Assembly (NCBI RefSeq): GCF_008119785.1
Contig: NZ_VSFA01000006.1
Span: 1 to 64,000 of the forward strand
From: Micromonospora sp. MP36
GTDB taxonomy: Bacteria; Actinomycetota; Actinomycetes; Mycobacteriales; Micromonosporaceae
DNA length: 64,000 nucleotides
Direction of reading: 5' to 3'
Position numbers and translations under genes: made by a program. Below are positions 17,409-25,736 of this stretch, in pieces (the stretch's first letter is position 1; every line of letters begins with the position of its first letter). The notes under the pieces are model-generated. The model was not told where the DNA came from. It saw only the letters and a list, made by a program, of their open reading frames with translations, and made no database searches.

Positions 17409-17447
17409 GGCGGGGCTGGTCACCCGGACGGCGGGACCAGCCCCGCC
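17409..17447. terminator. Hairpin between exporter and response regulator genes
   Basis: Perfect 13-base arms GGCGGGGCTGGTC (17409-17421) and its complement (17435-17447) around a 13-base loop. The hairpin overlaps the last codons of the minus-strand response regulator and lies downstream of the permease, so it may terminate the permease transcript. Confidence 0.5.
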
Positions 17448-18097
17448 TCGTACGCGAGGATCGCCGCCTGCACCCGGTTGCGTACGTCCAGCCGGGTGAA
17501 GATGCTGGTCAGGTAGCTCTTCACGGTGCCCTCGACGAGGTGCAGCCGGCGGCCGATCTCGGCGTTGGACAGTCCCGCCCCGACCAGGGCCAGCACCTCC
17601 CGCTCCCGGTCGGTCAGCCCGGCGAGGCGGTCCCGGGCGGACGGGCCCCGGGCCATCCGCCCGCCGCTCAGCTCGATCACCCGGCGCGCCACCCGGGGCG
17701 ACAGGTACGCCCCGCCGTCGGCCACCGCCCGGATCGCGGCGAGCAGTTCCCGGGGATCACCCGACTTGAGCAGGAAGCCGCTCGCCCCGTGCCCGAGTGC
17801 CCGGGCGATCAGGTCGTCCTCGCCGAAGGTGGTCAGCATGAGCGTGGCGGTCTCCGGCACCAGTCGCCGGATCTCCTCCGCCGCGCTGATCCCGTCCCAC
17901 CGGGGCATCCGGATGTCCAGCAGCGCCACCCGCGGCCGGTGGGCGCGGACCAGTTCCACCGCCGCGCGGCCGTCGCCGGCCTCGCCGACCACCTCGATCG
18001 CCGGGTCGGCCGCCAGGATGGCGCGTACCCCTGCGCGGACCATCGCCTCGTCGTCGGCGAGCACCACCCGCAGGGGGCGCCCGTGGTCGTCGGTCAC
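17420..18097 (-). CDS. LuxR/NarL-family response regulator
   Basis: 225 residues: receiver domain (VVLADDEAMVRAG start, phospho-acceptor Asp near residue 61 in VALLDIRMP, switch Lys in LLKSGDP) and a C-terminal LuxR helix-turn-helix (LTDREREVLALVGAGLSNAEIGRRLHLVEGTVKSYLTSIF). It overlaps the kinase gene by four bases and is its cognate partner. The 14-base palindrome before both the kinase and the ABC exporter is the likely target. Signal unknown; such pairs often control cell-envelope or drug-response exporters. Confidence 0.92.
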   Translation of the reverse strand: MTDDHGRPLRVVLADDEAMVRAGVRAILAADPAIEVVGEAGDGRAAVELVRAHRPRVALLDIRMPRWDGISAAEEIRRLVPETATLMLTTFGEDDLIARALGHGASGFLLKSGDPRELLAAIRAVADGGAYLSPRVARRVIELSGGRMARGPSARDRLAGLTDREREVLALVGAGLSNAEIGRRLHLVEGTVKSYLTSIFTRLDVRNRVQAAILAYEAGLVPPSG

Positions 18098-19776
18098 CGC
18101 GCGATCCGCTCCTTGCTGGCCAGCCGGCCGTCGGCGAAGCAGAGCCGCCAGGTCGGCTCCGCGAAGGGAAAGTTGCCGTCGGTGTAGTACTCACAGGTCC
18201 CCGGCTCGTCCGCCGTCGGCGGGGCAGCCTGCCGCCGGGGCAGCCCGAGACCGTCCCGGGGGTCGCCGACCCGCAGCCGCTCGTACCCGGCCCGGTCGAG
18301 CACCGCGCCCGCCGTGGCGAGCGGGTAGTAGACCAGGGCGAGCACCAGCCCGAGGACGGCTGGGGCGCCGAACGCCGTGAGCAGGCTGTGCCGCACCCGG
18401 CGGCGGGCGTCCCGCAGCCGCCGTTCCGCCTCGCCGGCCCGGTCGCCGGCCGGAACCACCGACGCCACGACGCCCCGCCGCACGTCGCCCGCCGCCCACG
18501 CCCCCTCCCCGCCCAGCGCCGGATCGGGCGGAACCGGCCAGTCCTTCCCGCCCGGCTCCGGGTCTGCCGGAAGCGGCGCGCGGTCCACGCCGGGCGCCGG
18601 GTCGGGGGCCAGCGGGAGCAGGGCCCGCACCGCGAAGCCACCGGCACACGGGCCCGCGTCGAGGACCCCGCCGGCGAGCCGGGCGCGCTCGCGCAGGGCG
18701 AGCAGGCCCGAGCCGTGCGAGGCCGGCCCCGGCAGCGGCTCGGCCGACGGCCTGGCGTTCACCACGCTGACCGCCACCTCACCACCGGTCCGGCCGACAG
18801 TGACGGTCACCGGGGCGCCGGGCGCGTAGCGGGCGGCGTTGGTCAGCGCCTCGCGGACGACCCGGTGCACGGTGTGCCCGGCCAGCGGGGGCAGCGCGTC
18901 GACGTCCGCGGCCGCCCGCAGCGCGACCGCCATCCCAGCGTCGCGGGCCCCGGCCACCAGTTCCGCCACAGTCTCGCCCGCCGGGCGCAGTGAGCCCGGC
19001 CGGTCCTCCCGGAGCACGCCGATGATCTCCCGCAGCCGCTCGGTGGCCGCGGCCACGCTGGCGCGCAACTCCCCGGCGGCGGCCCGGTGCGCGGGGGCCA
19101 GGTCGGCCGCCACCTCCAGCGCGGCGGCGCGCAACGCGATCAGGCTCAGGTCGTGGCCCAGCGAGTCGTGCATCTCCTGGGCGATCCGGGCCCGCTCCCG
19201 CAGCCGGATCCGGTCCACCGCGCTGCGCCGCTCGCGCTCCTCCGCCTCGGCGTGCCGCCGCTCGGCCCGCGCCAGCGCCCGCTGCTGCCGCCGGTGCCGC
19301 CCGAGCAGCCAGGGGAACACCCCGGCGAAGAGCAGCACCGAGGCCAGCAGGAACCAGGTCGCCGGCTCGGTGCCGAGCAGCCCGAGGTTGACCGCGCTCC
19401 CGCCGACCGCGATGGCGCCGAACACGGCCGCCGCCCGCCCGGTGCCGGTGCCGCGCCGCCCGGCGAGATAGCTGAACACCGGGATGGCGAAGACGAAGTT
19501 GCCGTCGAGCAGCGAGCCGATCACCACCGCCACCAACGCCGCCAGGGGCAGCCGGCGGCCGAGCGCCACCGCGAGCGCGAGCAGCGACAGGGACCCGACC
19601 AGCAGCGGCACCGCGAACCGCGGATAGGGCGGGGTGACCCCGGCGTACGCCACCGGCGCGGACAGCGCCGCCCACAGCAGCAGGTCCCCGACCCACCGCC
19701 GGCCGTTCGACCCGCCATCGGGATCCGGGCGTCCCGCCGGCCACCAGCGCAGTTTCACGGCGGCCAGGCTACCCAC
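18094..19776 (-). CDS. Sensor histidine kinase with unusual C-terminal membrane extension
   Basis: 560 residues. Four or five N-terminal helices (about 25-165) precede a HisKA_3 dimerisation domain with the phospho-His in AQEMHDSLGHDLSL near residue 202, and an HATPase_c domain ending near residue 375 (HGSGLLALRERARLAGG). Typical NarL-group kinases end there. This one continues about 170 residues: a Pro-rich linker, an Arg-rich segment, a transmembrane helix (TAFGAPAVLGLVLALVYYPL) and a segment with two Cys (CEYYTDGNFPF, WRLCFADGRL) predicted outside the membrane. GTG at 19776 or 19758 could start it. Operon with the response regulator. Confidence 0.88.
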   Translation of the reverse strand: MGSLAAVKLRWWPAGRPDPDGGSNGRRWVGDLLLWAALSAPVAYAGVTPPYPRFAVPLLVGSLSLLALAVALGRRLPLAALVAVVIGSLLDGNFVFAIPVFSYLAGRRGTGTGRAAAVFGAIAVGGSAVNLGLLGTEPATWFLLASVLLFAGVFPWLLGRHRRQQRALARAERRHAEAEERERRSAVDRIRLRERARIAQEMHDSLGHDLSLIALRAAALEVAADLAPAHRAAAGELRASVAAATERLREIIGVLREDRPGSLRPAGETVAELVAGARDAGMAVALRAAADVDALPPLAGHTVHRVVREALTNAARYAPGAPVTVTVGRTGGEVAVSVVNARPSAEPLPGPASHGSGLLALRERARLAGGVLDAGPCAGGFAVRALLPLAPDPAPGVDRAPLPADPEPGGKDWPVPPDPALGGEGAWAAGDVRRGVVASVVPAGDRAGEAERRLRDARRRVRHSLLTAFGAPAVLGLVLALVYYPLATAGAVLDRAGYERLRVGDPRDGLGLPRRQAAPPTADEPGTCEYYTDGNFPFAEPTWRLCFADGRLASKERIAR

Positions 19777-19794
19777 GGGCGGCCGGGCCGGGCA

Positions 19795-19808
19795 CTGACG
19801 AAAGTCAG
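19795..19808. promoter_or_regulatory. Palindrome CTGACGAAAGTCAG upstream of sensor kinase
   Basis: Identical to the 14-mer at 15518-15531. It lies 19 bases upstream of the kinase GTG and directly after bioD, in a gap of only 36 bases. Autoregulation of the two-component operon is the natural inference. Confidence 0.65.
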
Positions 19809-19812
19809 GTGC

Positions 19813-20541
19813 TCAGCCGGCGTCCTCGGCCCAGGCCCGCCAGTCGTCCAGCACCCCGTACAGGGCGGGGGTGAGCCAGCCCGGGGCGGACCGCCGGAAC
19901 ACCCCGGGGTCCATCGACCCGGCACCCATGGGCACCGCGCCCAGCAGGTTCGGCACCAGTTCGGACAGGTTGAGCCAGTGCACCAGCTCCGGCTCGGCCG
20001 GCCAGGCGCCGATGACCACGCCGGCGGGGATCGCCCGGCGTTCCAGCGCCTCCAGGGTGAGGGCGGTGTGGTTCAGGGTGCCGAGCCCGGCGCGGGCCAC
20101 CACCACGGCCGGCGTGCCCAGCGACACCGCCAGGTCGGCCACCGTCCAGGGCTCGCCCGAGGGCCGCAACCCCATCGGTACGAGCAGCCCGCCGGCCCCC
20201 TCCACGAGCACCAGGTCGTGCTTGTCGGTCTCCTCGCGGATCGCGTCGACGGCGGTGTAGAGCTCCAGTGGCTCCAGCTCGGCGACCCGGGCCGCGGCGA
20301 GCGGGGCGAGCGGATCCGGGTAGCTGGCCAGGGTCCGGCCGGTGAGCGGGGCGGCCAGCCGGGTCACCGAGTCGACGTCGCCGGGCTCATCGGTGGCCGT
20401 ACCGGTCTGGCCGGGCTTGACCACCGCCACCCGTAGCCCGGCGGCCTGGGCGGCGGCCGCGATCGCCGCGGTCACCACCGTCTTGCCCACCCCGGTGTCC
20501 GTGCCGGTCACCAGCACCGCCCCGGTCCAGCCACCCGTCAT
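19813..20541 (-). CDS. bioD: Dethiobiotin synthetase
   Basis: 242 residues. BioD closes the ureido ring of dethiobiotin from 7,8-diaminopelargonate using ATP and CO2. The P-loop VTGTDTGVGKTVV is at residues 10-22; VVKPGQTG supplies the substrate-binding Lys, LVEGAGGLLVPMG is the conserved second loop, and DLAVSLGTPAVVVARAGLGTLNHT follows. ATG at 20541 has GAAGGAGG upstream, which lies within or directly beside a dispersed repeat. The start overlaps the bioF stop by four bases, so bioF-bioD is one transcript. The sensor kinase gene follows 36 bases downstream. Confidence 0.95.
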   Translation of the reverse strand: MTGGWTGAVLVTGTDTGVGKTVVTAAIAAAAQAAGLRVAVVKPGQTGTATDEPGDVDSVTRLAAPLTGRTLASYPDPLAPLAAARVAELEPLELYTAVDAIREETDKHDLVLVEGAGGLLVPMGLRPSGEPWTVADLAVSLGTPAVVVARAGLGTLNHTALTLEALERRAIPAGVVIGAWPAEPELVHWLNLSELVPNLLGAVPMGAGSMDPGVFRRSAPGWLTPALYGVLDDWRAWAEDAG

Positions 20542-21734
20542 GAGCCCTCCTTCGTTCGCGACTGCGGGGCTCGCAAACCCGGCTCGCTCCTCGCGCTCAC
20601 GGGCGCACACTCCAGGATCACGTCGAGGGCTCGCTCGAAGTCCGCCCGCGCCACCCCGCCGCTGATGGTCAGCCGGAGCCGGGAGCGGCTGTCCGGGGTG
20701 GACGGCGGCCGGAAGCAGCCCACCGCGACGCCCCGGTCCCGGCAGTCGGCCGCCCACGCGGTCGCCGCCTCCGGGCTGGGCGCGGTCACCGACACCACCG
20801 CCGCGTCCGGCGCGGAGACCTCCAGCCCAGCCGCGCCCAGCGTGCGCACCGCGACAGCGGCCCGCGCGGCGAGCTCGGCGCGCAGCCCGTCGCCGGCCCG
20901 AGCCAGGCCGACCGCGGCCAGGACGCCGGCGGCCACCGCCGGGGGTAGCGCGGTGTCGAAGATGAAGGTCCGGCCGGTCTCCACCAGGTGTCGGACGAAC
21001 TCCGCCGGCCCGGCCACCACGCCGCCGGCCCCGCCGAGCGCCTTGGAGAGGGTGGCCGTCACCACCACGTCCGGCTCGCCGGCCAGCCCCGCCGCGGCCA
21101 CCCCGCCGGCCCCGGCCGGACCGGTGACGCCGAGCGCGTGCGCGTCGTCGACCAGCAGCAGGGCACCGTAGCGGCGGGCGACGGCGTGCAGCGCGGCCAG
21201 CGGGGCGAGGTCGCCGTCGACGGAGAAGACCGACTCGGTGACCACCACGGCGGGCCGGCCCGGGGCGGCGGCGAGCGCCGCGGCCACCGCGTCGACGTCG
21301 GCGTGCGGGGTCACCACGGTCTCCGCGCCGGAGATCCGGCAGCCGTCGATCAGCGAGGCGTGGTTGTGGGCGTCGGAGACGAGCAGCGTACGCGGCTGCA
21401 CCAGGCCCCGGACGGCGGCGAGGTTGGCCAGGTAGCCGGAGGAGAAGACCAGCGCCCGGTCGGTGCCGAGCCAGTCGGTCAGCGCGTCCTCCAGCGTGTG
21501 GTGCAGGTCGGTGGAGCCGCGCACTAGCCGGGACCCGGTCGCCCCCAGCCCGTACGCGGACAGAGCCTGTGCGGCGGCGGCGGTGACCTCCGGGTGGGTG
21601 GCCAGGCCGAGGTAGTCGTTGCCGGCCAGGTCGACGACGGCGTCGCCAGCGGCACGCGGACGCAGCGTACGGGTGAGCCCCGCCCTGGCCCGCAGCGCGG
21701 CGCGGCGGTCAAGTGCCGCCAGCCAGTCCGCCAC
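20538..21734 (-). CDS. bioF: 8-amino-7-oxononanoate synthase
   Basis: 398 residues, alpha-oxoamine synthase of the PLP-dependent fold I family. It condenses pimeloyl-thioester with alanine. Key regions are [21 protein letters not shown]-like [24 protein letters not shown], and the PLP Lys in [15 protein letters not shown] at 21734 has AAGGGACGGG upstream. The last 17 or so residues ([19 protein letters not shown]) are encoded by a dispersed repeat and look like an appended tail, because family members usually stop near the preceding Leu-Glu segment. Confidence 0.93.
   Translation of the reverse strand: MADWLAALDRRAALRARAGLTRTLRPRAAGDAVVDLAGNDYLGLATHPEVTAAAAQALSAYGLGATGSRLVRGSTDLHHTLEDALTDWLGTDRALVFSSGYLANLAAVRGLVQPRTLLVSDAHNHASLIDGCRISGAETVVTPHADVDAVAAALAAAPGRPAVVVTESVFSVDGDLAPLAALHAVARRYGALLLVDDAHALGVTGPAGAGGVAAAGLAGEPDVVVTATLSKALGGAGGVVAGPAEFVRHLVETGRTFIFDTALPPAVAAGVLAAVGLARAGDGLRAELAARAAVAVRTLGAAGLEVSAPDAAVVSVTAPSPEAATAWAADCRDRGVAVGCFRPPSTPDSRSRLRLTISGGVARADFERALDVILECAPVSARSEPGLRAPQSRTKEGS
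20551..20600 (-). repeat. Dispersed gene-junction repeat, copy A
   Basis: On the minus strand this begins GTGAGCGCGAGGAGCG and ends CCCCGCAGTCGCGAACGA. The same ends occur at 49767-49817 and, diverged, at 53481-53528. This copy forms the bioF C-terminal codons and ends eight bases or so before the bioD ribosome-binding site. Confidence 0.75.
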
Positions 21735-21899
21735 CGTCCCGTCCCTTCCCGCCGATCGTCGCCGCTCGGGCGCTTCCGCCGGGCGAAGTTACCACCCGGC
21801 TCGGCGGCCCCGGCGTGCCGCGGGCCCGGCTCGCCGAGGCCGGTCGATCCCTGCTCGTGGGCCCCGGGCTCGGCCGTTTCCGCCGCCCGAGCGGCCTTG

Positions 21900-21905
21900 T
21901 AGGGT
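21900..21905 (+). promoter_or_regulatory. Possible -10 box for bioB
   Basis: TAGGGT lies seven bases before the bioB ATG, implying a leaderless or very short leader. No BioQ or BirA palindrome is visible in the 178-base bioF-bioB gap. Confidence 0.4.
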
Positions 21906-21912
21906 ACGAGCC

Positions 21913-22908
21913 ATGCCAGAGATCCTCGACCAGGCCCGGACCCAGGTGCTGGACAACGGCGTCGGCCTCGACGAGGCGGGCGTCCTCGCCGTGCTGAACC
22001 TGCCCGACGAGCACCTGCCCGCCGCGCTCCAGCTCGCCCACGAGGTACGGATGCGCTGGTGCGGCCCCGAGGTCGAGGTCGAGGGCATCGTCTCGCTGAA
22101 GACCGGCGGCTGCCCGGAGGACTGCCACTTCTGCTCCCAGTCCGGCCTGTTCACCTCGCCGGTCCGCTCGGTCTGGCTGGACATCCCGGCGCTGGTCGAG
22201 GCGGCGAAGCAGACGGCCGCGACCGGGGCGACCGAGTTCTGCATCGTGGCCGCCGTACGCGGCCCGGACGCCCGGCTGATGAAGCAGATGCGCGAGGGCG
22301 TGGCCGCCATCAAGGCGGAGGTCGACATCCAGGTCGCCGCCTCGCTGGGCATGCTCACCAAGGAGCAGGTCGACGAGCTGGTCGAGATGGGCGTGCACCG
22401 CTACAACCACAACCTGGAGACCTGCCGCTCCTACTTCCCGAACGTGGTCACCACGCACTCCTGGGAGGAGCGCTGGGAGACCTTGAAGATGGTCCGCGAG
22501 TCCGGCATGGAGGTCTGCTGCGGCGGCATCCTCGGCCTGGGCGAGTCGGTCGAGCAGCGCGCCGAGTTCGCCGCGCAGCTCGCCGAGCTGGACCCGCACG
22601 AGGTCCCGCTGAACTTCCTCAACCCCCGCCCCGGCACCCCGCTCGGCGACCGTCCGGTGGTGGAGGGCAAGGACGCGCTGCGCGCCATCGCCGCGTTCCG
22701 GCTGGCCATGCCGCGCACCATCCTCCGGTACGCGGGCGGCCGGGAGATCACCCTGGGCGACCTGGGCACCCGGGACGGCCTGCTGGGCGGCATCAACGCG
22801 GTCATCGTCGGCAACTACCTGACCACGCTGGGCCGGCCGGCGACCGACGACCTGAAGCTGCTGGACGACCTGAAGATGCCGATGAAGGCGCTGTCGGCGA
22901 CCCTGTAG
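21913..22908 (+). CDS. bioB: Biotin synthase
   Basis: 331-residue radical SAM enzyme that inserts sulfur into dethiobiotin. The 4Fe-4S cysteines are C67, C71 and C74 (CPEDCHFC); conserved [12 protein letters not shown] and RYAGGREI regions, with the Arg that ligates the second cluster, are present. ATG at 21913 is chosen because upstream codons lack coding character. It is divergent from bioF-bioD. The next gene, 18 bases downstream, is a Cys-rich small protein that resembles the BsaP auxiliary protein, suggesting this is the type of BioB that needs a partner for its auxiliary cluster. Confidence 0.96.
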   Translation: MPEILDQARTQVLDNGVGLDEAGVLAVLNLPDEHLPAALQLAHEVRMRWCGPEVEVEGIVSLKTGGCPEDCHFCSQSGLFTSPVRSVWLDIPALVEAAKQTAATGATEFCIVAAVRGPDARLMKQMREGVAAIKAEVDIQVAASLGMLTKEQVDELVEMGVHRYNHNLETCRSYFPNVVTTHSWEERWETLKMVRESGMEVCCGGILGLGESVEQRAEFAAQLAELDPHEVPLNFLNPRPGTPLGDRPVVEGKDALRAIAAFRLAMPRTILRYAGGREITLGDLGTRDGLLGGINAVIVGNYLTTLGRPATDDLKLLDDLKMPMKALSATL

Positions 22909-22926
22909 AGACCCGGTGAGGACGAC

Positions 22927-23136
22927 GTGACCGAGCTTGTCGAGCCCGCGGCGGCGCAGCGCTGGTGCGACCGCTGCGGTGAGCCGGCCGACACCGGCGC
23001 GCACGCGGCCTGCCAGGCGGCGCGCGAGCTGGAGCCGCCGCGCTACTGCACCCACTGCCGCCGGCGGATGAAGGTGCAGGTCGTGCCGACCGGCTGGTCG
23101 GCGGTCTGTGTCGAGCACGGCGAGAGCCGAGGCTGA
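22927..23136 (+). CDS. bsaP: Probable biotin synthase auxiliary protein BsaP
   Basis: 69 residues with C14-x2-C17, C29, C41-x2-C44 and C61. Size, Cys pattern and position directly after bioB match BsaP (Rv1590 of Mycobacterium tuberculosis), reported as required by mycobacterial-type biotin synthases to make biotin from dethiobiotin. The cysteines could hold an Fe-S cluster or zinc. GTG at 22927 follows the bioB stop by 18 bases, so the genes are co-transcribed. Assignment is by synteny, length and Cys spacing; no alignment was possible. Confidence 0.75.
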   Translation: MTELVEPAAAQRWCDRCGEPADTGAHAACQAARELEPPRYCTHCRRRMKVQVVPTGWSAVCVEHGESRG

Positions 23137-23137
23137 C

Positions 23138-23644
23138 GTGCTGCGCGGGCGGGCGGTGACGTTGCGCACGGCGACGGACGCGGACGTGCCCGCCCTCGCC
23201 GAGATCCGCGCCAAACCGGAGGTCCGGCGCTGGTGGCGCGGCGGCGACGACCTCGCCGAGGCCGTCCGCGCCGACCTGGCCGACGACGACCTGACCGTGT
23301 ACGCCATCGAGCACGACGGCCGGGTGGTCGGCGCCATCCAGTGGTACGCCGAGACCGACCCCGACTACCGCCACGCCAGCCTGGACATCTTCCTCGACCC
23401 GGCGGTACGCGGTGCCGGCCTCGGCGGGGACGCCATCCGCACCCTGGCCCGCCACCTGGTCGACGAGCACGGCCACCACCGGTTCACCATCGACCCGGCC
23501 GCGGCGAACACCGCGGCGATCCGCGCGTACGCCAAGGTGGGCTTCCGCCCGGTGGGCATCATGCGGCGCTACGAGCGCGGCGCGGACGGACGCTGGCACG
23601 ACGGCCTGCTAATGGACCTCCTCGCTCACGAACTGTTCGACTGA
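23138..23644 (+). CDS. GNAT acetyltransferase, AAC(6')-like
   Basis: 168 residues from GTG 23138, which is one base after the bsaP stop; GTG at 23108 is an in-frame alternative overlapping bsaP. Motifs are LRTATDADVPALAEIRAKPEVRRWW at the N-terminus and the acetyl-CoA loop GAGLGGDAIRTLARHL, then NTAAIRAYAKVGFRPVGIM. The pattern resembles aminoglycoside 6'-N-acetyltransferase relatives, but chromosomal members often have other substrates. Its final 19 bases overlap the convergent DUF488 gene. Confidence 0.85.
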   Translation: MLRGRAVTLRTATDADVPALAEIRAKPEVRRWWRGGDDLAEAVRADLADDDLTVYAIEHDGRVVGAIQWYAETDPDYRHASLDIFLDPAVRGAGLGGDAIRTLARHLVDEHGHHRFTIDPAAANTAAIRAYAKVGFRPVGIMRRYERGADGRWHDGLLMDLLAHELFD

Positions 23645-24165
23645 GTCACGTCCCAGACCAGGTGGCCGTCGGGCCGGCGGCGGGCCCCCTCGGCGGGGCG
23701 GTGCGGGCTGAGCCGGCCGTCCGGCATGAGGTGCCGCACCGGCACCCCGCGGCCGAGTGCCGCCACGTCGGCGATCAGCCGCCGGTGGCAGCGCCACCAG
23801 ACGCTCTCGCTGCACATCACCGCCGTCGTCCGGCGGGCCGCGTCGGCGAGCACCTCGTCCAGGGCCGCGTCGAATTCCGGCGTGCGGGTGTACGCGGCAT
23901 ACGCCCGGAACGCCGGGACCGTCCACCAGGTGTCCGGCTCCGGCTCGCCGGCCGGGACGTGCCGGCGGCCGCCGAGGCGGGGCTCCCAGCGGTAGTCGAT
24001 GCCCCGCTCCGGGAGCCAGCTTTCCAGGGCCTCCCGCCGCACGTCCGGGTTGGTCCGGCTGGCCGGGTACCGCCGCACGTCCACCACGAGCGCCACTCCC
24101 GCGCCGCTCAGTAGGTCGCCCAGCCGCTCCCGGTCGGCCGCCCCGTGCCCCACCGTCAGTAACAC
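23626..24165 (-). CDS. DUF488 domain protein
   Basis: 179 residues of the DUF488 family: LTVGHGAADRERLGDLL, VVDVRRYPASRTNPDVRREAL, YRWEPRLGGRRHVP and the Cys-containing CSESVWWRCHRRLIAD are characteristic. Biochemical function is not established. GTG at 24165 lies six bases after CAAGCT (a -10-like hexamer), so it may have its own leaderless promoter even though the beta-propeller gene ends only 29 bases upstream in the same direction. Confidence 0.85.
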   Translation of the reverse strand: MLLTVGHGAADRERLGDLLSGAGVALVVDVRRYPASRTNPDVRREALESWLPERGIDYRWEPRLGGRRHVPAGEPEPDTWWTVPAFRAYAAYTRTPEFDAALDEVLADAARRTTAVMCSESVWWRCHRRLIADVAALGRGVPVRHLMPDGRLSPHRPAEGARRRPDGHLVWDVTQSNSS

Positions 24166-24194
24166 GCACCCAGCTTGCCCCCGATCAGAGGTTC

Positions 24195-25736
24195 CTACCG
24201 TCGACTCGGCTCGGATCCTCCACCAGCCGGCGGCGGCCACGGCGGGTCCGGTGGGTCGGTACGCCGCGAAGGTCCCGCCGTGCCCACCGGACGTTGCCAG
24301 TCCGGAACCGGCGACGACCGGACAACCGGGCCGCGCCGGCGGCGACGTCGCCACAGCAGCACCGCACCCAGCAGCGCGGCGAGGAGCATGACGTACGGCG
24401 CTGCCGCGAAGACGATGACCGGTCGCGCCGGAAACGGGCGCGGACCGACCGCGGGCCCGCCGAACCGGCCTGCGGTGAGCAGGTCCCGGGCGACGTCCAG
24501 CGCGCAGACCTCCGCCGGTGGATCGAGCAGCAGTTCCCGGCCACCGTCGGGGCGCAACGCCATCAGCTGCACGTGCCCCGTCTCCCAGTAGCCGGTGTCG
24601 TTCCACTCCAGCGTGGCCATGCCGTCATGCGGGTTCGGCTCGTACCGCAGCACCACCAGATCGGTCCCGGTACGCCAACCGAGCGCGCGGACCGCCTGGC
24701 CGCGCACCGGGGCGAGGGCGGGACCATCGGTGTCCTGGCCGGTCGCGGCGTCGAGCCACCCGAACCGCCACGACCGTGCGCCCAGCGAGGCGGCGTCGCA
24801 CCGGGTGAGGCAACCGTCCAGTTCGACGGTGGCGATGCGGGTGCCGTCCGGGCTGACCGCGCCGCTGCCGGCGAGCACCCGGCGCGGCCCGAGGTTCCGC
24901 GACCAGACGGCCCGGCCGGTACGGTCCCGCAGGCTGACCGTGTCGCCGATGGTGGTGACGATCCGGGTCCCGTCCGGCGAGAAGGCGCCCAGCGAGGCGG
25001 TCCGGACCCGCCACCGGTCGCTGCGCTCTTCGGCCAGCATCCGGGCCGCACCTGTGTCCAGGTCAACCAGGACCAGCCGAAGACGCTGGATGTCCTGCCC
25101 GTCGGCGTCGAGTCCAAGGGACCCGGCGACGGTGTCCAGGACCACGATCGACCGTCCATCCGGCGCCCAGGTGACTGGGGTGGGGCAGCAGCGGTCGCTG
25201 TCGGGCAGCCCGTCGTACACCCGGCGGGAGCCGTCGGTCAGGTCGGTCACCCTCAGCCACGCCTCACCGCTGTCGGCGACGTACCGGCCGTCCGGGGAGA
25301 GCTGTACGTCCTCCCCGGCGGCGCTCTCGGCGCCGCCGTACAGCAGCGTCCGGTAGCGGCCGTCCCGGCCGACCACCGCGACCTTCCCCTCGTCGTCGAT
25401 CGGGTCGATCCCGCGCAGCCCGAGCCCGCCGCCGCTGAACAGCACGGCGGCCGGGCCCGGCGGGTCCTGGGCCACCGTCGCCTGCCACATGTACGGCAGG
25501 CCGATCTCGGCAGGCACGGCGTCCTGCCCGGCGGCGGGCGCGGGACCGGCCTCGACCCGGGTGAGCGCGACCGGGACCGCCGCGCAGGCGAGCACCGCAG
25601 CGGCCGCGGCGGCGACCGCCACCAGCCGGGCGCGGCGCCGCTGGCGCCGGCCGGTGGCCCACAGGTCGGCGGGGAGCCGGGCCGGTGGCATCCGCTCCCC
25701 GAGGTCCCGCAGTGCGCTCCGCAGTTCGTCGCTCAT
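24195..25736 (-). CDS. Membrane-anchored beta-propeller protein, sigma factor partner
   Basis: 513 residues. A short cytoplasmic N-terminus (MSDELRSALRDLGERMP) is followed by a helix (LVAVAAAAAAVLACAAVPVAL), then a TolB/WD40-like beta-propeller with repeats such as VQLSPDGRYVADSG, VTWAPDGRSIVVLD, AFSPDGTRIVTTIGD and AVSPDGTRIATVE. A second helix (VIFAAAPYVMLLAALLGAVLLW) and a Pro-rich tail close the protein. It overlaps the sigma factor gene by four bases. No zinc-binding anti-sigma motif (HxxxCxxC) is present, yet the position is that of an anti-sigma factor; a sensor or regulator role is inferred. Confidence 0.78.
   Translation of the reverse strand: MSDELRSALRDLGERMPPARLPADLWATGRRQRRRARLVAVAAAAAAVLACAAVPVALTRVEAGPAPAAGQDAVPAEIGLPYMWQATVAQDPPGPAAVLFSGGGLGLRGIDPIDDEGKVAVVGRDGRYRTLLYGGAESAAGEDVQLSPDGRYVADSGEAWLRVTDLTDGSRRVYDGLPDSDRCCPTPVTWAPDGRSIVVLDTVAGSLGLDADGQDIQRLRLVLVDLDTGAARMLAEERSDRWRVRTASLGAFSPDGTRIVTTIGDTVSLRDRTGRAVWSRNLGPRRVLAGSGAVSPDGTRIATVELDGCLTRCDAASLGARSWRFGWLDAATGQDTDGPALAPVRGQAVRALGWRTGTDLVVLRYEPNPHDGMATLEWNDTGYWETGHVQLMALRPDGGRELLLDPPAEVCALDVARDLLTAGRFGGPAVGPRPFPARPVIVFAAAPYVMLLAALLGAVLLWRRRRRRGPVVRSSPVPDWQRPVGTAGPSRRTDPPDPPWPPPAGGGSEPSRR

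Noticed and set aside
19813..23136. Complete biotin pathway
   Set aside because: bioA and pimelate genes are absent from the window; only the bioF, bioD, bioB and bsaP part is supported.
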